Positions 11,235 through 20,272 are shown, numbered from the stretch's first letter. The stretch is 64,000 nt of DNA from Nocardia nova (GCF_002933465.1 NZ_PSZE01000035.1:1-64000), one strand, 5' to 3'. Numbers and translations: made by a program. Notes: generated by a model not told the origin, from the sequence alone.

Positions 11235-12449
11235 CTAGGGCGGAGGCAGTAATTCCTCACGGTTTCCTGCTGGTTCCTGCTTCCCAGACCGACCGTTGTC
11301 GAGGTCTCCACAGGCTGTGACCGCCAGCCCGGCGGCCAAGATGTTCCGTGCAGCGTTGATGTCCGCATTCAACGTCATGTCGCAGCGGGTGCATACGAAA
11401 CGCGCTTGGCTCTTACGCGATCTCGCGTCCACCGCGCCACACGCTGAACACGCCTGTGACGTGAATGCTGCCGGGACTTTGACAATCGTACTCCCGGTGT
11501 ACCGGGCCTTCGCCTCCAGCGCAAGCTGAAGCTGATACCAACCCTTGGCGAGAATGGCGCGGTTCAGTCCAGCTTTTTGCCGTACATTGGTGCCCGGAGC
11601 GTTCACGCTGCCCTTCGCGCTGCGGGTCATGCTCCGAATCTTCAAATCCTCCAGCACCACAGTCGCATTCGCTGTCGCGATCCGGTGCGCGACCTTGGCA
11701 GCAAAATCTTTGCGCTGGTCTCTTTCGCGCCTCCGAAGGCGGCGTATCCGGCCGACCGTATCCGCCCGGTTGTGCGAGTTCACCTTCTGCCGAGACAACT
11801 TCTTCTGCAAGCGACGAAGCCGGGCTACCGCGCCGTCGGCACCGAAGGATCCGTTCAGCGTCGCACCATCCGAACAGGCGACCGCAACGCTCACACCGCG
11901 ATCCACGCCGACCGCGCTGCCCGGCCGCCCATGACATCGGGGGCGTGCTTGTCCGTCGTCGATGAGAAAGGACACCATCCATCGGTCACCATCACGTCTC
12001 ACCGTCGCAGACCGTATCTTCCCGCCGAGCGGACGCGACCATCGGAAGCGCACCCATCCCAGCTTCGGCAGCTTTACACGGCCCGCTTTGCGCCCCCACC
12101 GCTCCACGACAATCTTCGAGCCTTCCGGGAATCGGAACGATGGGGCCCACCGGCGCCGCGAACGCCACCGCACCTTCCATGTGCCCTGCGTGCGGCAAGC
12201 CCTGTCCAGGTCCATCAACGTCTGCTGAAGACAATGCGCGGGCACACTTTTCAGCCAGTCGTGTTCCGATTTCGCCTCGGGCAACTGCGCGGCCTGCTCC
12301 GCGTAATTGATCCATGCACCCCGCGAGCGGTACATGCGTCGTTGCTCCAGCCCAGTATTCCAGACGGACCTGCAGCCGGCGGCAAACGTCTCGCACCGAG
12401 CCTGCTGATCGGAAGTGAGTTCGAGACGGTACCTCCGCCCGGTCAACAC
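11235..12449 (-). CDS. tnpB: RNA-guided endonuclease TnpB family protein (IS605 OrfB type)
   Basis: A 404-residue, full-length TnpB. The RuvC residues are present: Asp183 in VGVDRGVSVAV, Glu267 in VVLEDLKIRSM and Asp363 in LNADINAARNIL. Between them is a zinc finger with CSACG (Cys334, Cys337) and CTRC (Cys353, Cys356). The N-terminal helix-turn-helix region RYRLELTSDQQARCETFA and the VWNTGLEQRRMYRSRG segment are typical. TnpB proteins are nucleases guided by an omega RNA made from the element's 3' end, and they help retain the element after excision. No tnpA transposase is near, so this is a solitary, IS1341-like copy that depends on TnpA in trans. All catalytic residues are intact, so it may be active. 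The start is a GTG at 12449; a somewhat lower GC content than neighbouring genes suggests acquisition. Confidence 0.93.
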   Translation of the reverse strand: MLTGRRYRLELTSDQQARCETFAAGCRSVWNTGLEQRRMYRSRGAWINYAEQAAQLPEAKSEHDWLKSVPAHCLQQTLMDLDRACRTQGTWKVRWRSRRRWAPSFRFPEGSKIVVERWGRKAGRVKLPKLGWVRFRWSRPLGGKIRSATVRRDGDRWMVSFLIDDGQARPRCHGRPGSAVGVDRGVSVAVACSDGATLNGSFGADGAVARLRRLQKKLSRQKVNSHNRADTVGRIRRLRRRERDQRKDFAAKVAHRIATANATVVLEDLKIRSMTRSAKGSVNAPGTNVRQKAGLNRAILAKGWYQLQLALEAKARYTGSTIVKVPAAFTSQACSACGAVDARSRKSQARFVCTRCDMTLNADINAARNILAAGLAVTACGDLDNGRSGKQEPAGNREELLPPP

Positions 12450-13040
12450 GGCGGGGTCACCACTTCCGGTGCCGGTCGGCGTGGCGTCCGATCACCGTAC
12501 CGACAGGAGTACTCGCTTCTACTTCGAACGCATCTGCCGTCCCGCTCACGTTCCGCCCCCTGAGCCAATTACGTTGTGCGTCAACGCCTGCCCTTGACTG
12601 CCTCAGTGTTACCGAGCAGCTGTCGAGTCACAAGATATCAGTGACGCCCGACAAGCCGGCCTCCTTGCAGGACCTCTGCACCACCCGGCTTCCCGAAGAG
12701 AATGATGACGGCCGACCGCCCTCGTCTCGGTCGACCGTCATCGGCGAGACGGGGAGCGGCACGCTGACCGCCGACCGCCGTGACGCACCGATCTGCCCTT
12801 CCGGACCGTTCGTCTCTCGCAGCCGGGTTATCGCCGCCGGGCCCGCGTGGCGTTACCGGTGCGACTCGAATCCGTTCCGGCTGTCGCCCGCCCGCCGCGG
12901 TCGCGGTGGTGAGGTTCGCCACGGCGATGCGCGACACTCCCCGGCGAATCCGGGAGACTCGCCCGACACGCCGAGCTCCGAATTGCACGCATGTAGTTCC
13001 CTGGCATCGGCTGTCGGTCCGGTCGACTAGGATTCCTCGC
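12450..13040. other. Intergenic region between tnpB and dnaE1
   Basis: No convincing gene lies in these 590 bp; the open frames in it show no family features. The left end of the tnpB element should be somewhere in its first part, but I could not identify it. An imperfect inverted repeat, GACGGCCGACC with GGTCGACCGTC, lies around 12708-12740. The far end holds the dnaE1 -10 box. The mixed base composition suggests remnants of the insertion. Confidence 0.5.
13028..13033 (+). promoter_or_regulatory. -10 box (TAGGAT) for leaderless dnaE1
   Basis: TAGGAT matches TANNNT and ends 7 nt before the dnaE1 GTG. No Shine-Dalgarno sequence precedes that GTG, so transcription most likely starts at the start codon. 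Confidence 0.5.
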
Positions 13041-16000
13041 GTGGCCGACTCGGGATTCGTACATCTGCACAATCACACCGAGTACTCGATGCTCGATGGC
13101 GCCGCCAAGATCACGCCCCTGTTCAAGGAGGCGGAGCGGCTCGGGATGACCGCGGTCGGGATGACCGACCACGGCAATATGTACGGCGCCTCGGAGTTCT
13201 ACAACTCGGCCAAAAAGCAGGGCATCAAGCCGATCATCGGCATCGAGGCCTACATCGCGCCCGAGTCCCGGTTCAACACCAAGCGCGTGCAGTGGGGTGA
13301 CCCGAGCCAGAAGAGCGACGACGTCTCCGGTTCCGGCGCCTACACCCATATGACCATGGTCGCCGAGACCGCGACCGGTCTGCGGAATCTGTTCAAGCTG
13401 TCGAGTCTGGCCTCGATCGAGGGCCAACTCGGCAAGTGGGCGCGCATGGACGCCGAGATCATCGCCCAGTACGCCGAGGGGATCATCGCCACCACCGGCT
13501 GCCCGTCGGGCGAGGTGCAGACCCGGCTGCGACTGGGGCACGAGCGCGAGGCGCTGGAGGCCGCGGCCAAGTGGCAGGAGATCTTCGGCAAGGACAACTT
13601 CTTCCTCGAACTCATGGACCATGGATTGTCCATCGAGCGCCGGGTGCGCGAGGGCCTGATCGACATCGGCAAGAAGCTGGGTATCCCGCCGCTGGCCACC
13701 AACGACTGCCACTACGTACACGAATCCGACGCCACGAATCACGAGGCGCTGCTGTGCATTCAGACGGGTAAGACGCTCTCGGACCCGACCCGGTTCAAAT
13801 TCGACGGCAGCGGCTACTACCTGAAGTCGGCCGCGGAGATGCGTGAGATCTGGGACGGCGAGGTCCCCGGCGCCTGCGACAACACCGTGCTGATCGGCGA
13901 GCGCGTGCAGTCCTACGAGGATGTGTGGACCCACCGCGACCGGATGCCGAAATTCCCGGTGCCCGAGGGTGAGACCGAGGCGTCGTGGCTGCGCAAGGAG
14001 GTCGCGCGCGGCCTGGAGTACCGCTTCCCCGACGGCGTCCCGCAGAAGTACCTCGATCAGGTCGAGTACGAGATCGACGTGATTTTGAAGATGGGCTTCC
14101 CGGCCTACTTCCTCGTCGTCGGCGACCTGATCAACCACGCCCGCGAGGTCGGGATCCGGGTCGGGCCCGGCCGTGGTTCGGCCGCCGGTTCGCTGGTCGC
14201 CTACGCGCTGAAGATCACCAATATCGACCCGCTGCCGCACGGTCTGCTGTTCGAGCGATTCCTCAATCCCGAGCGCGTCTCGATGCCCGATATCGATATC
14301 GACTTCGACGATCGCCGCCGCGGTGAGATGGTCCGCTACGCCACCGAGAAATGGGGTAGCGACCGGGTCGCCCAGGTCATCACGTTCGGCACCATCAAAA
14401 CGAAAGCGGCGCTGAAGGATTCGGCCCGCGTCCTGTTCGGCCAGCCCGGCTTCGCGATCGCCGACCAGATCACCAAGGCGCTGCCGCCGCCGATCATGGC
14501 CAAGGACATCTCGGTATCGGGTATCACCGATCCCGAGCACGAGCGGTACAAAGAGGCCGCCGAGGTCCGCACCCTCATCGAATCCAACCCCGATATCGCC
14601 AAGATCTACGACACGGCGAAGGGTCTGGAAGGCCTGATCCGTAACGCCGGCGTGCACGCCTGCGCGGTGATCATGTCCTCGGAGCCGCTGACCGACGCGA
14701 TCCCGGTGTGGAAGCGAGCCCAGGACGGCGCCATCATCACCGGCTGGGACTATCCGTCGTGTGAGGCCATCGGCCTGCTGAAGATGGACTTCCTCGGCCT
14801 GCGCAACCTCACCGTGCTCGGGGACGCGATCGACAATGCCAAGGCCAACCGCGGCGTCGACGTCGATCTCGACGCGCTGCCGCTGGACGATCCGAAAACG
14901 TTCGAACTGCTCGCCCGCGGCGACACGCTGGGTGTGTTCCAGCTCGACGGTGGGCCCATGCGCGATCTGCTGCGACGCATGCAGCCCACCGCCTTCGAGG
15001 ACATCGTGGCCGTCGGCGCGCTGTATCGCCCCGGCCCGATGGGCATGAACGCGCACAACGACTACGCCGACCGCAAGAACGGGCGCCAAGAGGTCAAGCC
15101 GATCCACCCGGAGCTCGAGGAACCACTGAAGGACATCCTCGGCGAAACCTACGGTCTGATCGTCTATCAAGAGCAGATCATGCACGTCGCGCAGAAAGTG
15201 GCCGGCTACTCGCTCGGCCGAGCAGACATCCTGCGCCGCGCGATGGGTAAGAAGAAGGCCGAGGTGCTGGCCGCGGAGTTCGAGGGCTTCGAGGCGGGCA
15301 TGTTGGAGAACGGCTACTCCAAGGCCGCGATCAAGGCGCTGTGGGACACCATCCTCCCGTTCGCCGGTTACGCGTTCAACAAATCGCATGCCGCCGCCTA
15401 CGGATTGGTCTCCTACTGGACCGCCTATTTCAAGGCCAACTATCCGGCCGAATACATGGCCGCCCTGCTCACCAGCGTCGGCGACGACAAGGACAAGGCC
15501 GCGGTCTACCTGTCGGACTGCCGCCGCCTCGGTATCACGGTGCTGCCGCCCGATGTCAACGAGTCCGAGCAGAACTTCGCGCCGGTCGGCACCGATATCC
15601 GTTTCGGTCTGGGCGCGGTGCGCAATGTCGGCACCAACGTGGTGTCCTCGATCATCGCCGCACGCACCGAGAAGTCGAAGTTCACCGACTTCTCGGACTA
15701 CCTGAACAAGATCGACACCATCGCCTGTACCAAGAAGGTCACCGAATCCCTCATCAAGGCAGGCGCTTTCGACTCGCTCGGACATCCGCGCAAGGGCCTG
15801 CTGCTGGTGCATTCCGATGCCATCGACGCGGTGATGGCCACCAAGAAGGCGGAGGCGATCGGGCAGTTCGACCTGTTCGGCGGGCTCGACGACGCCGACG
15901 ATTCGATCTCCTCGGTCTTCGACGTCAAGGTGCCCGACGAGGAGTGGGAGGCCAAGCACAAGCTGGCCCTGGAGCGAGAGATGCTGGGACTCTACGTATC

Positions 16001-16586
16001 CGGCCATCCGCTCAACGGGGTGGAGCACGTGCTCGCCGCACAGGCGGATACGCCGATCCCGGCGATTCTGCAGGGCGATGTCAAGGACGGCGCGCAGGTG
16101 ACCATCGGCGGCATCCTCGCCTCGGTGACCAGGCGCGTCAACAAGAACGGAATGCCTTGGGCCTCCGCACAATTGGAGGACCTCACCGGTGGTATCGAGG
16201 TGCTGTTCTTCCCACAGGCCTATTCGGTGTACGGGATGGATATCGCCGAGGACGCCGTCGTACTGGTGAAGGCACGGGTCTCGGTGCGCGACGACCGGAT
16301 CTCGCTGATCGCCAACGATCTGGTGGTCCCGGATCTGTCGTCGATCGGCATGGAGAAGCCACTGGCGGTGACGATTCCCACCCGGCTGTGCACGCCCGAC
16401 AAGGTGAGCGCGCTCAAGCGGGTCCTGTCCAGCCATCCCGGCACCGCCGATGTGCACATCCGCCACGTCGGATCCCGCGAGAAGACCACGATGCTCAAGG
16501 TCGCCGACAACCTGCGGGTCTCGCCGTCCTCGGCACTGATGGGTGATCTGAAGGCGCTGCTCGGCCCGGGTTGTCTGGCCGGTTGA
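13041..16586 (+). CDS. dnaE1: DNA polymerase III alpha subunit (replicative)
   Basis: The 1,181-residue catalytic subunit of the replicative polymerase. The N-terminal PHP domain begins with FVHLHNHTEYSMLDGA and keeps GMTDHGNM, so the metal-dependent proofreading activity known for actinobacterial DnaE1 is probably intact. The polymerase palm has RVGPGRGSAAGSLVAY and the catalytic aspartates in PDIDIDFDDRRRGEM near residues 415-425. NAGVHACAVIMSS and AFNKSHAAAYGLVSYWTA are further family signatures. The C-terminal OB fold (about residues 1010-1100) and a short tail complete it. The GTG at 13041 is chosen because homology starts at the second residue and a -10 box lies 7 nt upstream; the open frame upstream is fortuitous. 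A long open frame on the opposite strand here is a compositional artefact. Confidence 0.98.
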   Translation: MADSGFVHLHNHTEYSMLDGAAKITPLFKEAERLGMTAVGMTDHGNMYGASEFYNSAKKQGIKPIIGIEAYIAPESRFNTKRVQWGDPSQKSDDVSGSGAYTHMTMVAETATGLRNLFKLSSLASIEGQLGKWARMDAEIIAQYAEGIIATTGCPSGEVQTRLRLGHEREALEAAAKWQEIFGKDNFFLELMDHGLSIERRVREGLIDIGKKLGIPPLATNDCHYVHESDATNHEALLCIQTGKTLSDPTRFKFDGSGYYLKSAAEMREIWDGEVPGACDNTVLIGERVQSYEDVWTHRDRMPKFPVPEGETEASWLRKEVARGLEYRFPDGVPQKYLDQVEYEIDVILKMGFPAYFLVVGDLINHAREVGIRVGPGRGSAAGSLVAYALKITNIDPLPHGLLFERFLNPERVSMPDIDIDFDDRRRGEMVRYATEKWGSDRVAQVITFGTIKTKAALKDSARVLFGQPGFAIADQITKALPPPIMAKDISVSGITDPEHERYKEAAEVRTLIESNPDIAKIYDTAKGLEGLIRNAGVHACAVIMSSEPLTDAIPVWKRAQDGAIITGWDYPSCEAIGLLKMDFLGLRNLTVLGDAIDNAKANRGVDVDLDALPLDDPKTFELLARGDTLGVFQLDGGPMRDLLRRMQPTAFEDIVAVGALYRPGPMGMNAHNDYADRKNGRQEVKPIHPELEEPLKDILGETYGLIVYQEQIMHVAQKVAGYSLGRADILRRAMGKKKAEVLAAEFEGFEAGMLENGYSKAAIKALWDTILPFAGYAFNKSHAAAYGLVSYWTAYFKANYPAEYMAALLTSVGDDKDKAAVYLSDCRRLGITVLPPDVNESEQNFAPVGTDIRFGLGAVRNVGTNVVSSIIAARTEKSKFTDFSDYLNKIDTIACTKKVTESLIKAGAFDSLGHPRKGLLLVHSDAIDAVMATKKAEAIGQFDLFGGLDDADDSISSVFDVKVPDEEWEAKHKLALEREMLGLYVSGHPLNGVEHVLAAQADTPIPAILQGDVKDGAQVTIGGILASVTRRVNKNGMPWASAQLEDLTGGIEVLFFPQAYSVYGMDIAEDAVVLVKARVSVRDDRISLIANDLVVPDLSSIGMEKPLAVTIPTRLCTPDKVSALKRVLSSHPGTADVHIRHVGSREKTTMLKVADNLRVSPSSALMGDLKALLGPGCLAG

Positions 16587-16639
16587 GGACGTGCGTGACG
16601 TCGGCGGCCCCGACCGGGCGTCGCGCCACGAAGGGCGGG

Positions 16640-16879
16640 TCAGCCGGCGGTGCGCGGCGGGCGTCCGGCCGTGACACCCACGATCCAGCGCAGCGCCGCG
16701 GCACCGGCGGCAACCAGGACGGCGAGCTGTGCAGATCCGGTGATCAGGCCCAGAACCAGCGCGACCAGCGCACCCAGCGCGACGGCCTCGAGCTTGTACA
16801 CCGGCCACGGCACACCCGCGAGCCGCACCGTCTGCGTGGTACGGCGGACCGGGCGAACGATGGGGCTGACCGCTGTCAT
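16640..16879 (-). CDS. Small membrane protein of unknown function
   Basis: A 79-residue protein with a basic N-terminus (MTAVSPIVRPVRRTTQTVRLAG) and two hydrophobic stretches, KLEAVALGALVALVLGLI and SAQLAVLVAAGAAALRWIVG. This suggests two membrane helices with a short hairpin. I do not recognise a named family; similar small proteins occur next to dnaE1 in relatives. The gene is convergent with dnaE1 and divergent from the Ddn-like gene. A TAGCCT -10 box ends 6 nt before the ATG, which supports both the gene and its start. Confidence 0.65.
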   Translation of the reverse strand: MTAVSPIVRPVRRTTQTVRLAGVPWPVYKLEAVALGALVALVLGLITGSAQLAVLVAAGAAALRWIVGVTAGRPPRTAG

Positions 16880-16885
16880 GTCGTC

Positions 16886-16891
16886 AGGCTA
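16886..16891 (-). promoter_or_regulatory. -10 box (TAGCCT) for the small membrane protein gene
   Basis: On the minus strand TAGCCT ends 6 nt before the ATG at 16879, with no Shine-Dalgarno sequence between them. A leaderless transcript is predicted. Confidence 0.45.
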
Positions 16892-16987
16892 CATGTATCC
16901 GGAATTTCGGTCCACCGAACATTTGCGGCGATCCGGTCACGAACGCCGCCGGGAACACATCCGCGGCCATCGATTGTTATGCGGGTC

Positions 16988-17431
16988 ATGCCACTCACCG
17001 GAGAATACGCACCCAGCCCGTCCGCCTGGTCCCGCGAGCAAGCCGAGAAGTACGAGGCCTCCAACGGGACCGAAGCCAACACCCTGCCCGACCGGGGAAT
17101 TCCGATCGTTCTGGTCACCAGTGTCGGCGCCAAGACCGGCAAGTTGCGCAAGACCCCGCTGATGCGGGTCGAGCACAACGGCGAGTACGCGGCGGTGGCC
17201 TCACTGGGCGGCGCCCCGAAGCATCCTGTCTGGTACTACAACCTCAAGGCCAACCCGACCGTCGAGCTGCGCGACGGCGATGTGGTGAAGGACTACACGG
17301 CACGCGAGGTGACCGGCGAGGAGAAGGCCGTCTGGTGGGAGCGGGCCGTCGCGGCCTACCCGGACTACGCCGACTACCAGAAGAAGACCACCCGCGAGAT
17401 CCCGCTCTTCGTCCTGACCCCGAAGTCCTGA
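16988..17431 (+). CDS. Deazaflavin (F420)-dependent nitroreductase family protein
   Basis: A 147-residue split beta-barrel protein of the Ddn/Rv3547-like family, which uses coenzyme F420 as hydride donor. The characteristic motifs are VLVTSVGAKTGKLRKTPLMRVEHNGEY and VASLGGAPKHPVWYYNLKANPTVEL. The N-terminus MPLTGEYAPSPSAW is the usual start of these proteins, so the ATG at 16988 is chosen over the ATG at 16979 three codons earlier. Family members reduce nitroaromatic and quinone-like compounds and may protect against oxidative stress; the natural substrate here is unknown. The N-terminal helix is shorter than in Ddn itself, as in the soluble Rv1558-like members. Two 17-bp repeats and a partial third copy follow the stop. 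Confidence 0.9.
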   Translation: MPLTGEYAPSPSAWSREQAEKYEASNGTEANTLPDRGIPIVLVTSVGAKTGKLRKTPLMRVEHNGEYAAVASLGGAPKHPVWYYNLKANPTVELRDGDVVKDYTAREVTGEEKAVWWERAVAAYPDYADYQKKTTREIPLFVLTPKS

Positions 17432-17443
17432 TTCACCCGGATC

Positions 17444-17490
17444 ACGACGGTCACCGGTTCACGACGGTCACCGGTTCACGACGGTCACCG
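17444..17490. repeat. 17-bp tandem repeat, 2.8 copies
   Basis: ACGACGGTCACCGGTTC occurs at 17444-17460 and 17461-17477, followed by a 13-bp partial copy at 17478-17490. The copies are identical. The array lies between the Ddn-like gene and ilvA, about 90 bp before the ilvA -10 box. It is too short and unspaced to be a CRISPR array. It could be a variable repeat or a set of regulator sites with a 17-bp period. Confidence 0.85.
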
Positions 17491-17582
17491 CTGCGACGCC
17501 CGGCCCACGGCCCGGGCGGCGCCGGTTTCGGGCGTACCGGACCACTACGGAAGCTGCCGCGCGCCGGAGCTAGCGCGACCGA

Positions 17583-17588
17583 TAGCAT
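17583..17588 (+). promoter_or_regulatory. -10 box (TAGCAT) for leaderless ilvA
   Basis: TAGCAT ends 6 nt before the ilvA GTG. There is no Shine-Dalgarno sequence, so the transcript should begin at the start codon. No leader-peptide attenuator is therefore expected. Confidence 0.5.
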
Positions 17589-17594
17589 GTTCGG

Positions 17595-18950
17595 GTGTCT
17601 GAACCGCTGGATGTCGTAGAGAAGGTATCCGCTCCGCTGCCCGAACTGAGCGCGGACGAGATCGACGCGGCCGCCAAGCGAATTTCCGACATCGTCGAGC
17701 CGACGCCGCTACAGCGAATCGAGCGGTTGTCGGCGGCCACCGGCGCGAACGTCTACCTCAAGCGCGAGGACCTCACCGCGGTGCGCTCCTACAAGTTGCG
17801 CGGCGCCTACAACCTGATCGTGCAGCTCGATGCCGGCGAACGCGCGGCCGGAGTCGTCACCGCCAGCGCCGGCAATCACGCCCAGGGCGTCGCCTTCGCC
17901 TGCCGCGCGATGGGGATTCAGGGCCGCATCTACGTACCGACCACCACACCCAAGCAGAAGCGCGACCGCATCCGCGCCCACGGCGGCGAATTCGTGGAAT
18001 TGATCGCCGTCGGCGACACCTTCGACGCGGCGGCCGCGGCGGCCGCCGGCGACGTCGCCCGCACCGGCGCCACCATGGTCCCGCCGTTCGACGACGCCCG
18101 CACCGCGGCCGGGCAGGGCACCGTGGCGGTGGAGATTCTCGAACAGCTGCCCAGCGTCCCCGATCTGGTGATCGTCCCTGTCGGCGGTGGCGGGTGCCTG
18201 GCCGGCATCGGCACCTATCTGCGTGACCGCTCGCCGGCTACCGCCATCCTCGGCGTCGAGCCGGCGGGTGCGGCCTCGATGACGGCCGCACTCGTCGCGG
18301 GCGGTCCGGTCACGCTGCCGCAGATCGATCCTTTCGTCGACGGCGCGGCCGTGCGGCGGGTGGGCGACCTGCCCTATGCCACGGTCTCGAAATTCGGTGG
18401 GCGCGTGGTGTCGCATGCGTCGCTGCCGCTGCTCATCGGCACCGAATCGCCCAGGGGCGCGGGGTCTTTCCGCATGATGCAGGTCGACGAAGGCGCCATC
18501 TGCACCGCCATGCTCGAGCTGTACCAGAACGAGGGTGTGATCGCCGAACCGGCGGGTGCGCTGTCGGTGGCCGCGCTGGCCGAGATCGATATCGAGCCGG
18601 GGTCGACGGTGGTGTGCCTGCTGTCGGGCGGCAACAACGACGTCTCGCGCTATGGCGAGATCATCGAGCGGTCGCTCGTGCACCGGGGCCTCAAACACTA
18701 TTTCCTGGTGAACTTCCCGCAGGAACCCGGTGCGCTGCGCCGGTTCCTCGACGAGGTGCTCGGCCCCGACGACGACATCACACTTTTCGAATACGTCAAG
18801 CGCAACAACCGGGAGACCGGGGCCGCGCTGGTCGGCATCGAACTGGGCGCGCCGTCCGGCCTCGAAGCACTGCTGGCGCGCATGGAGGCCTCGCCGATCC
18901 AATGCCAGCAGCTGGATCCCAACTCCCCCACGTACCGGTACCTCACCTGA
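17595..18950 (+). CDS. ilvA: Threonine ammonia-lyase, biosynthetic type
   Basis: IlvA deaminates L-threonine to 2-oxobutanoate, the first step of isoleucine synthesis. The 451-residue protein is a fold-type II PLP enzyme with the Schiff-base Lys67 in RSYKLRGAYN, the substrate loop TASAGNHAQGVA, the glycine loop VPVGGGGCLAGIGTY that holds the cofactor phosphate, and LLSGGNND near the end of the catalytic domain. The last 80 residues (GLKHYFLVNFPQEPGALRRFL...) form one ACT-like regulatory domain, so isoleucine feedback is probable. The actinobacterial form has a single ACT-like domain, as here. The GTG at 17595 is supported by a -10 box 6 nt upstream. A strong bidirectional hairpin follows the stop. 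Confidence 0.96.
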   Translation: MSEPLDVVEKVSAPLPELSADEIDAAAKRISDIVEPTPLQRIERLSAATGANVYLKREDLTAVRSYKLRGAYNLIVQLDAGERAAGVVTASAGNHAQGVAFACRAMGIQGRIYVPTTTPKQKRDRIRAHGGEFVELIAVGDTFDAAAAAAAGDVARTGATMVPPFDDARTAAGQGTVAVEILEQLPSVPDLVIVPVGGGGCLAGIGTYLRDRSPATAILGVEPAGAASMTAALVAGGPVTLPQIDPFVDGAAVRRVGDLPYATVSKFGGRVVSHASLPLLIGTESPRGAGSFRMMQVDEGAICTAMLELYQNEGVIAEPAGALSVAALAEIDIEPGSTVVCLLSGGNNDVSRYGEIIERSLVHRGLKHYFLVNFPQEPGALRRFLDEVLGPDDDITLFEYVKRNNRETGAALVGIELGAPSGLEALLARMEASPIQCQQLDPNSPTYRYLT

Positions 18951-18960
18951 TCTCGACGAA

Positions 18961-19006
18961 CGAACTGCCCTGTGCTGCACGAGTTTCTGCGGCACAGGGC
19001 AGTTCG
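18961..19006. terminator. Bidirectional hairpin between ilvA and the esterase gene
   Basis: A perfect 15-bp stem, CGAACTGCCCTGTGC paired with GCACAGGGCAGTTCG, encloses a 16-nt loop. It lies between the stops of two convergent genes (10 and 8 bp away), so it can serve both. There is no U tract, as is common for actinobacterial terminators. Confidence 0.8.
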
Positions 19007-19014
19007 GCGTCCGA

Positions 19015-20265
19015 TCAGGCGGCGGGTCGCTGCGACGAACGACGGCCGTCCTGCATGGCTCGCGCGCCGCGAACCACCAGCGGCAGCACCCAGGCCGCGG
19101 CCAGCTGATCCCACACGAACGAGTGGGGCGTGAACCGGTTGTGCACGAAGCCGACGGACAGGCCCAGCCGCGGTTCGGCCCAGCCGAAGGATCCGGCCAG
19201 GCCGATATGGCCGAATCCGGAAGAGGCCCCCGGAATCGGGAACGTGTGATAGCCCAGATGCCACATCATCGGGAAGTAGAACAGGGCGTGGTCGAGCCGG
19301 CGGGTCTGCACGCGCCGGATATGGCGCATGGTCTGCGCCGACAGATACCGGCGACCGCCGATCATGCCGTCGTCGGCGAGCACGCCGTAGACCGAGGCCA
19401 GCGCGCCCGCGGTGAAAACGCCGTTGCCCGCGGGCATTTCGGTCGCGAGGATGGACGGCTCGTCACCATCGAAGAGGGCATGCAGGCCCGGCAGGAACAG
19501 GGCGCGAATCGCGGCGCCGGGCGGACCCGGAAAACGCCCCGCCTGCCCGAGGACCAGGGCACCGAGTGCGGTGCCGGCCACGGCTAGCCGAGAACCGGCG
19601 AGAGCGGCGACCGTGGTATTCGATCCGGGCGCCGGGCGTCCGAGATGCAGGCCGTCGATGCCCAGCGGCTCGGAGACTTCGGTGCGGAACAGCTCGCGCA
19701 TACTCATACCGGTGACCGCGCGGGCCAGCCCCGCCAGCAGCCATCCGTAGGTGAGGGCGTGGTAGGCCGGTACCCCCAGCAACCGGTCCGGCGCGGCGGC
19801 GGCCAGGCGGTGTTCCATGAGTTCGTGGTCGAGCACCTCGTCCAGTCCGCCGGCGACACTCGGCAGCGAGGACAGTCCGGCGCGGTGAGTGAGCAACTGC
19901 GCCACCGTGATTCGCGATTTTCCGGCCGCGCCGAATTCCGGCCAGTATTCGGCCACCGGGGCCGCGTAGTCGATCAGGCCGCGGTCGGCCAGGCGATGGA
20001 TGACAGTGGAGGCGATGCCCTTGGTCGCGGAGAACGCGACGCTACCCGTATCGCGGGTCCAGGGCGTGGTGAGATCGGAGTAGCCGGTCCAGACATCGAC
20101 CACCGGCTCACCGTGCCGAAGCACGGTCAGACCGCCTCCGGCTCCGGCACGGCCCCCGACAATCCGCGCGAAATTGCGCACCAAGGGTTCGAACTCGACC
20201 GCGGCCGAGCCACGCACACCTGCGGGCAGAGCCGCAGAACCTGCGGGTAAAGCGTCGTTGCTCAC
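19015..20265 (-). CDS. Serine hydrolase of the beta-lactamase/esterase (EstB) family
   Basis: A 416-residue beta-lactamase-fold hydrolase. The catalytic SxxK motif is SATK in SVAFSATKGIAST, the second motif is the Tyr in HALTYGWLLAGL (YxN replaced by YGW), and the third, normally KTG, is GHIGLAGS near the C-terminus. This pattern is that of EstB-type esterases and lipid hydrolases (mycobacterial LipD/LipL group) rather than of antibiotic-degrading beta-lactamases. No signal peptide is seen, so it is probably cytoplasmic and acts on an ester. The GTG at 20265 is chosen: TACCGT lies 7 nt upstream as a -10 box, and the -10 box is part of an 18-bp perfect palindrome. Upstream open frame to 20736 is not supported. 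Confidence 0.87.
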   Translation of the reverse strand: MSNDALPAGSAALPAGVRGSAAVEFEPLVRNFARIVGGRAGAGGGLTVLRHGEPVVDVWTGYSDLTTPWTRDTGSVAFSATKGIASTVIHRLADRGLIDYAAPVAEYWPEFGAAGKSRITVAQLLTHRAGLSSLPSVAGGLDEVLDHELMEHRLAAAAPDRLLGVPAYHALTYGWLLAGLARAVTGMSMRELFRTEVSEPLGIDGLHLGRPAPGSNTTVAALAGSRLAVAGTALGALVLGQAGRFPGPPGAAIRALFLPGLHALFDGDEPSILATEMPAGNGVFTAGALASVYGVLADDGMIGGRRYLSAQTMRHIRRVQTRRLDHALFYFPMMWHLGYHTFPIPGASSGFGHIGLAGSFGWAEPRLGLSVGFVHNRFTPHSFVWDQLAAAWVLPLVVRGARAMQDGRRSSQRPAA

Positions 20266-20272
20266 ATACCCT

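Noticed and set aside
12828..16808. A 1,326-codon open frame antisense to dnaE1
   Set aside because: It is a by-product of the third-position GC bias of dnaE1; the predicted protein has no domain, and dnaE1 is certain on the other strand. Similar long shadow frames over treY, ileS, murE and pbpB were dismissed for the same reason.
19015..20265. Antibiotic-resistance beta-lactamase
   Set aside because: The protein has the fold's SxxK but no signal peptide, and its second and third motifs are of the esterase (EstB) type.
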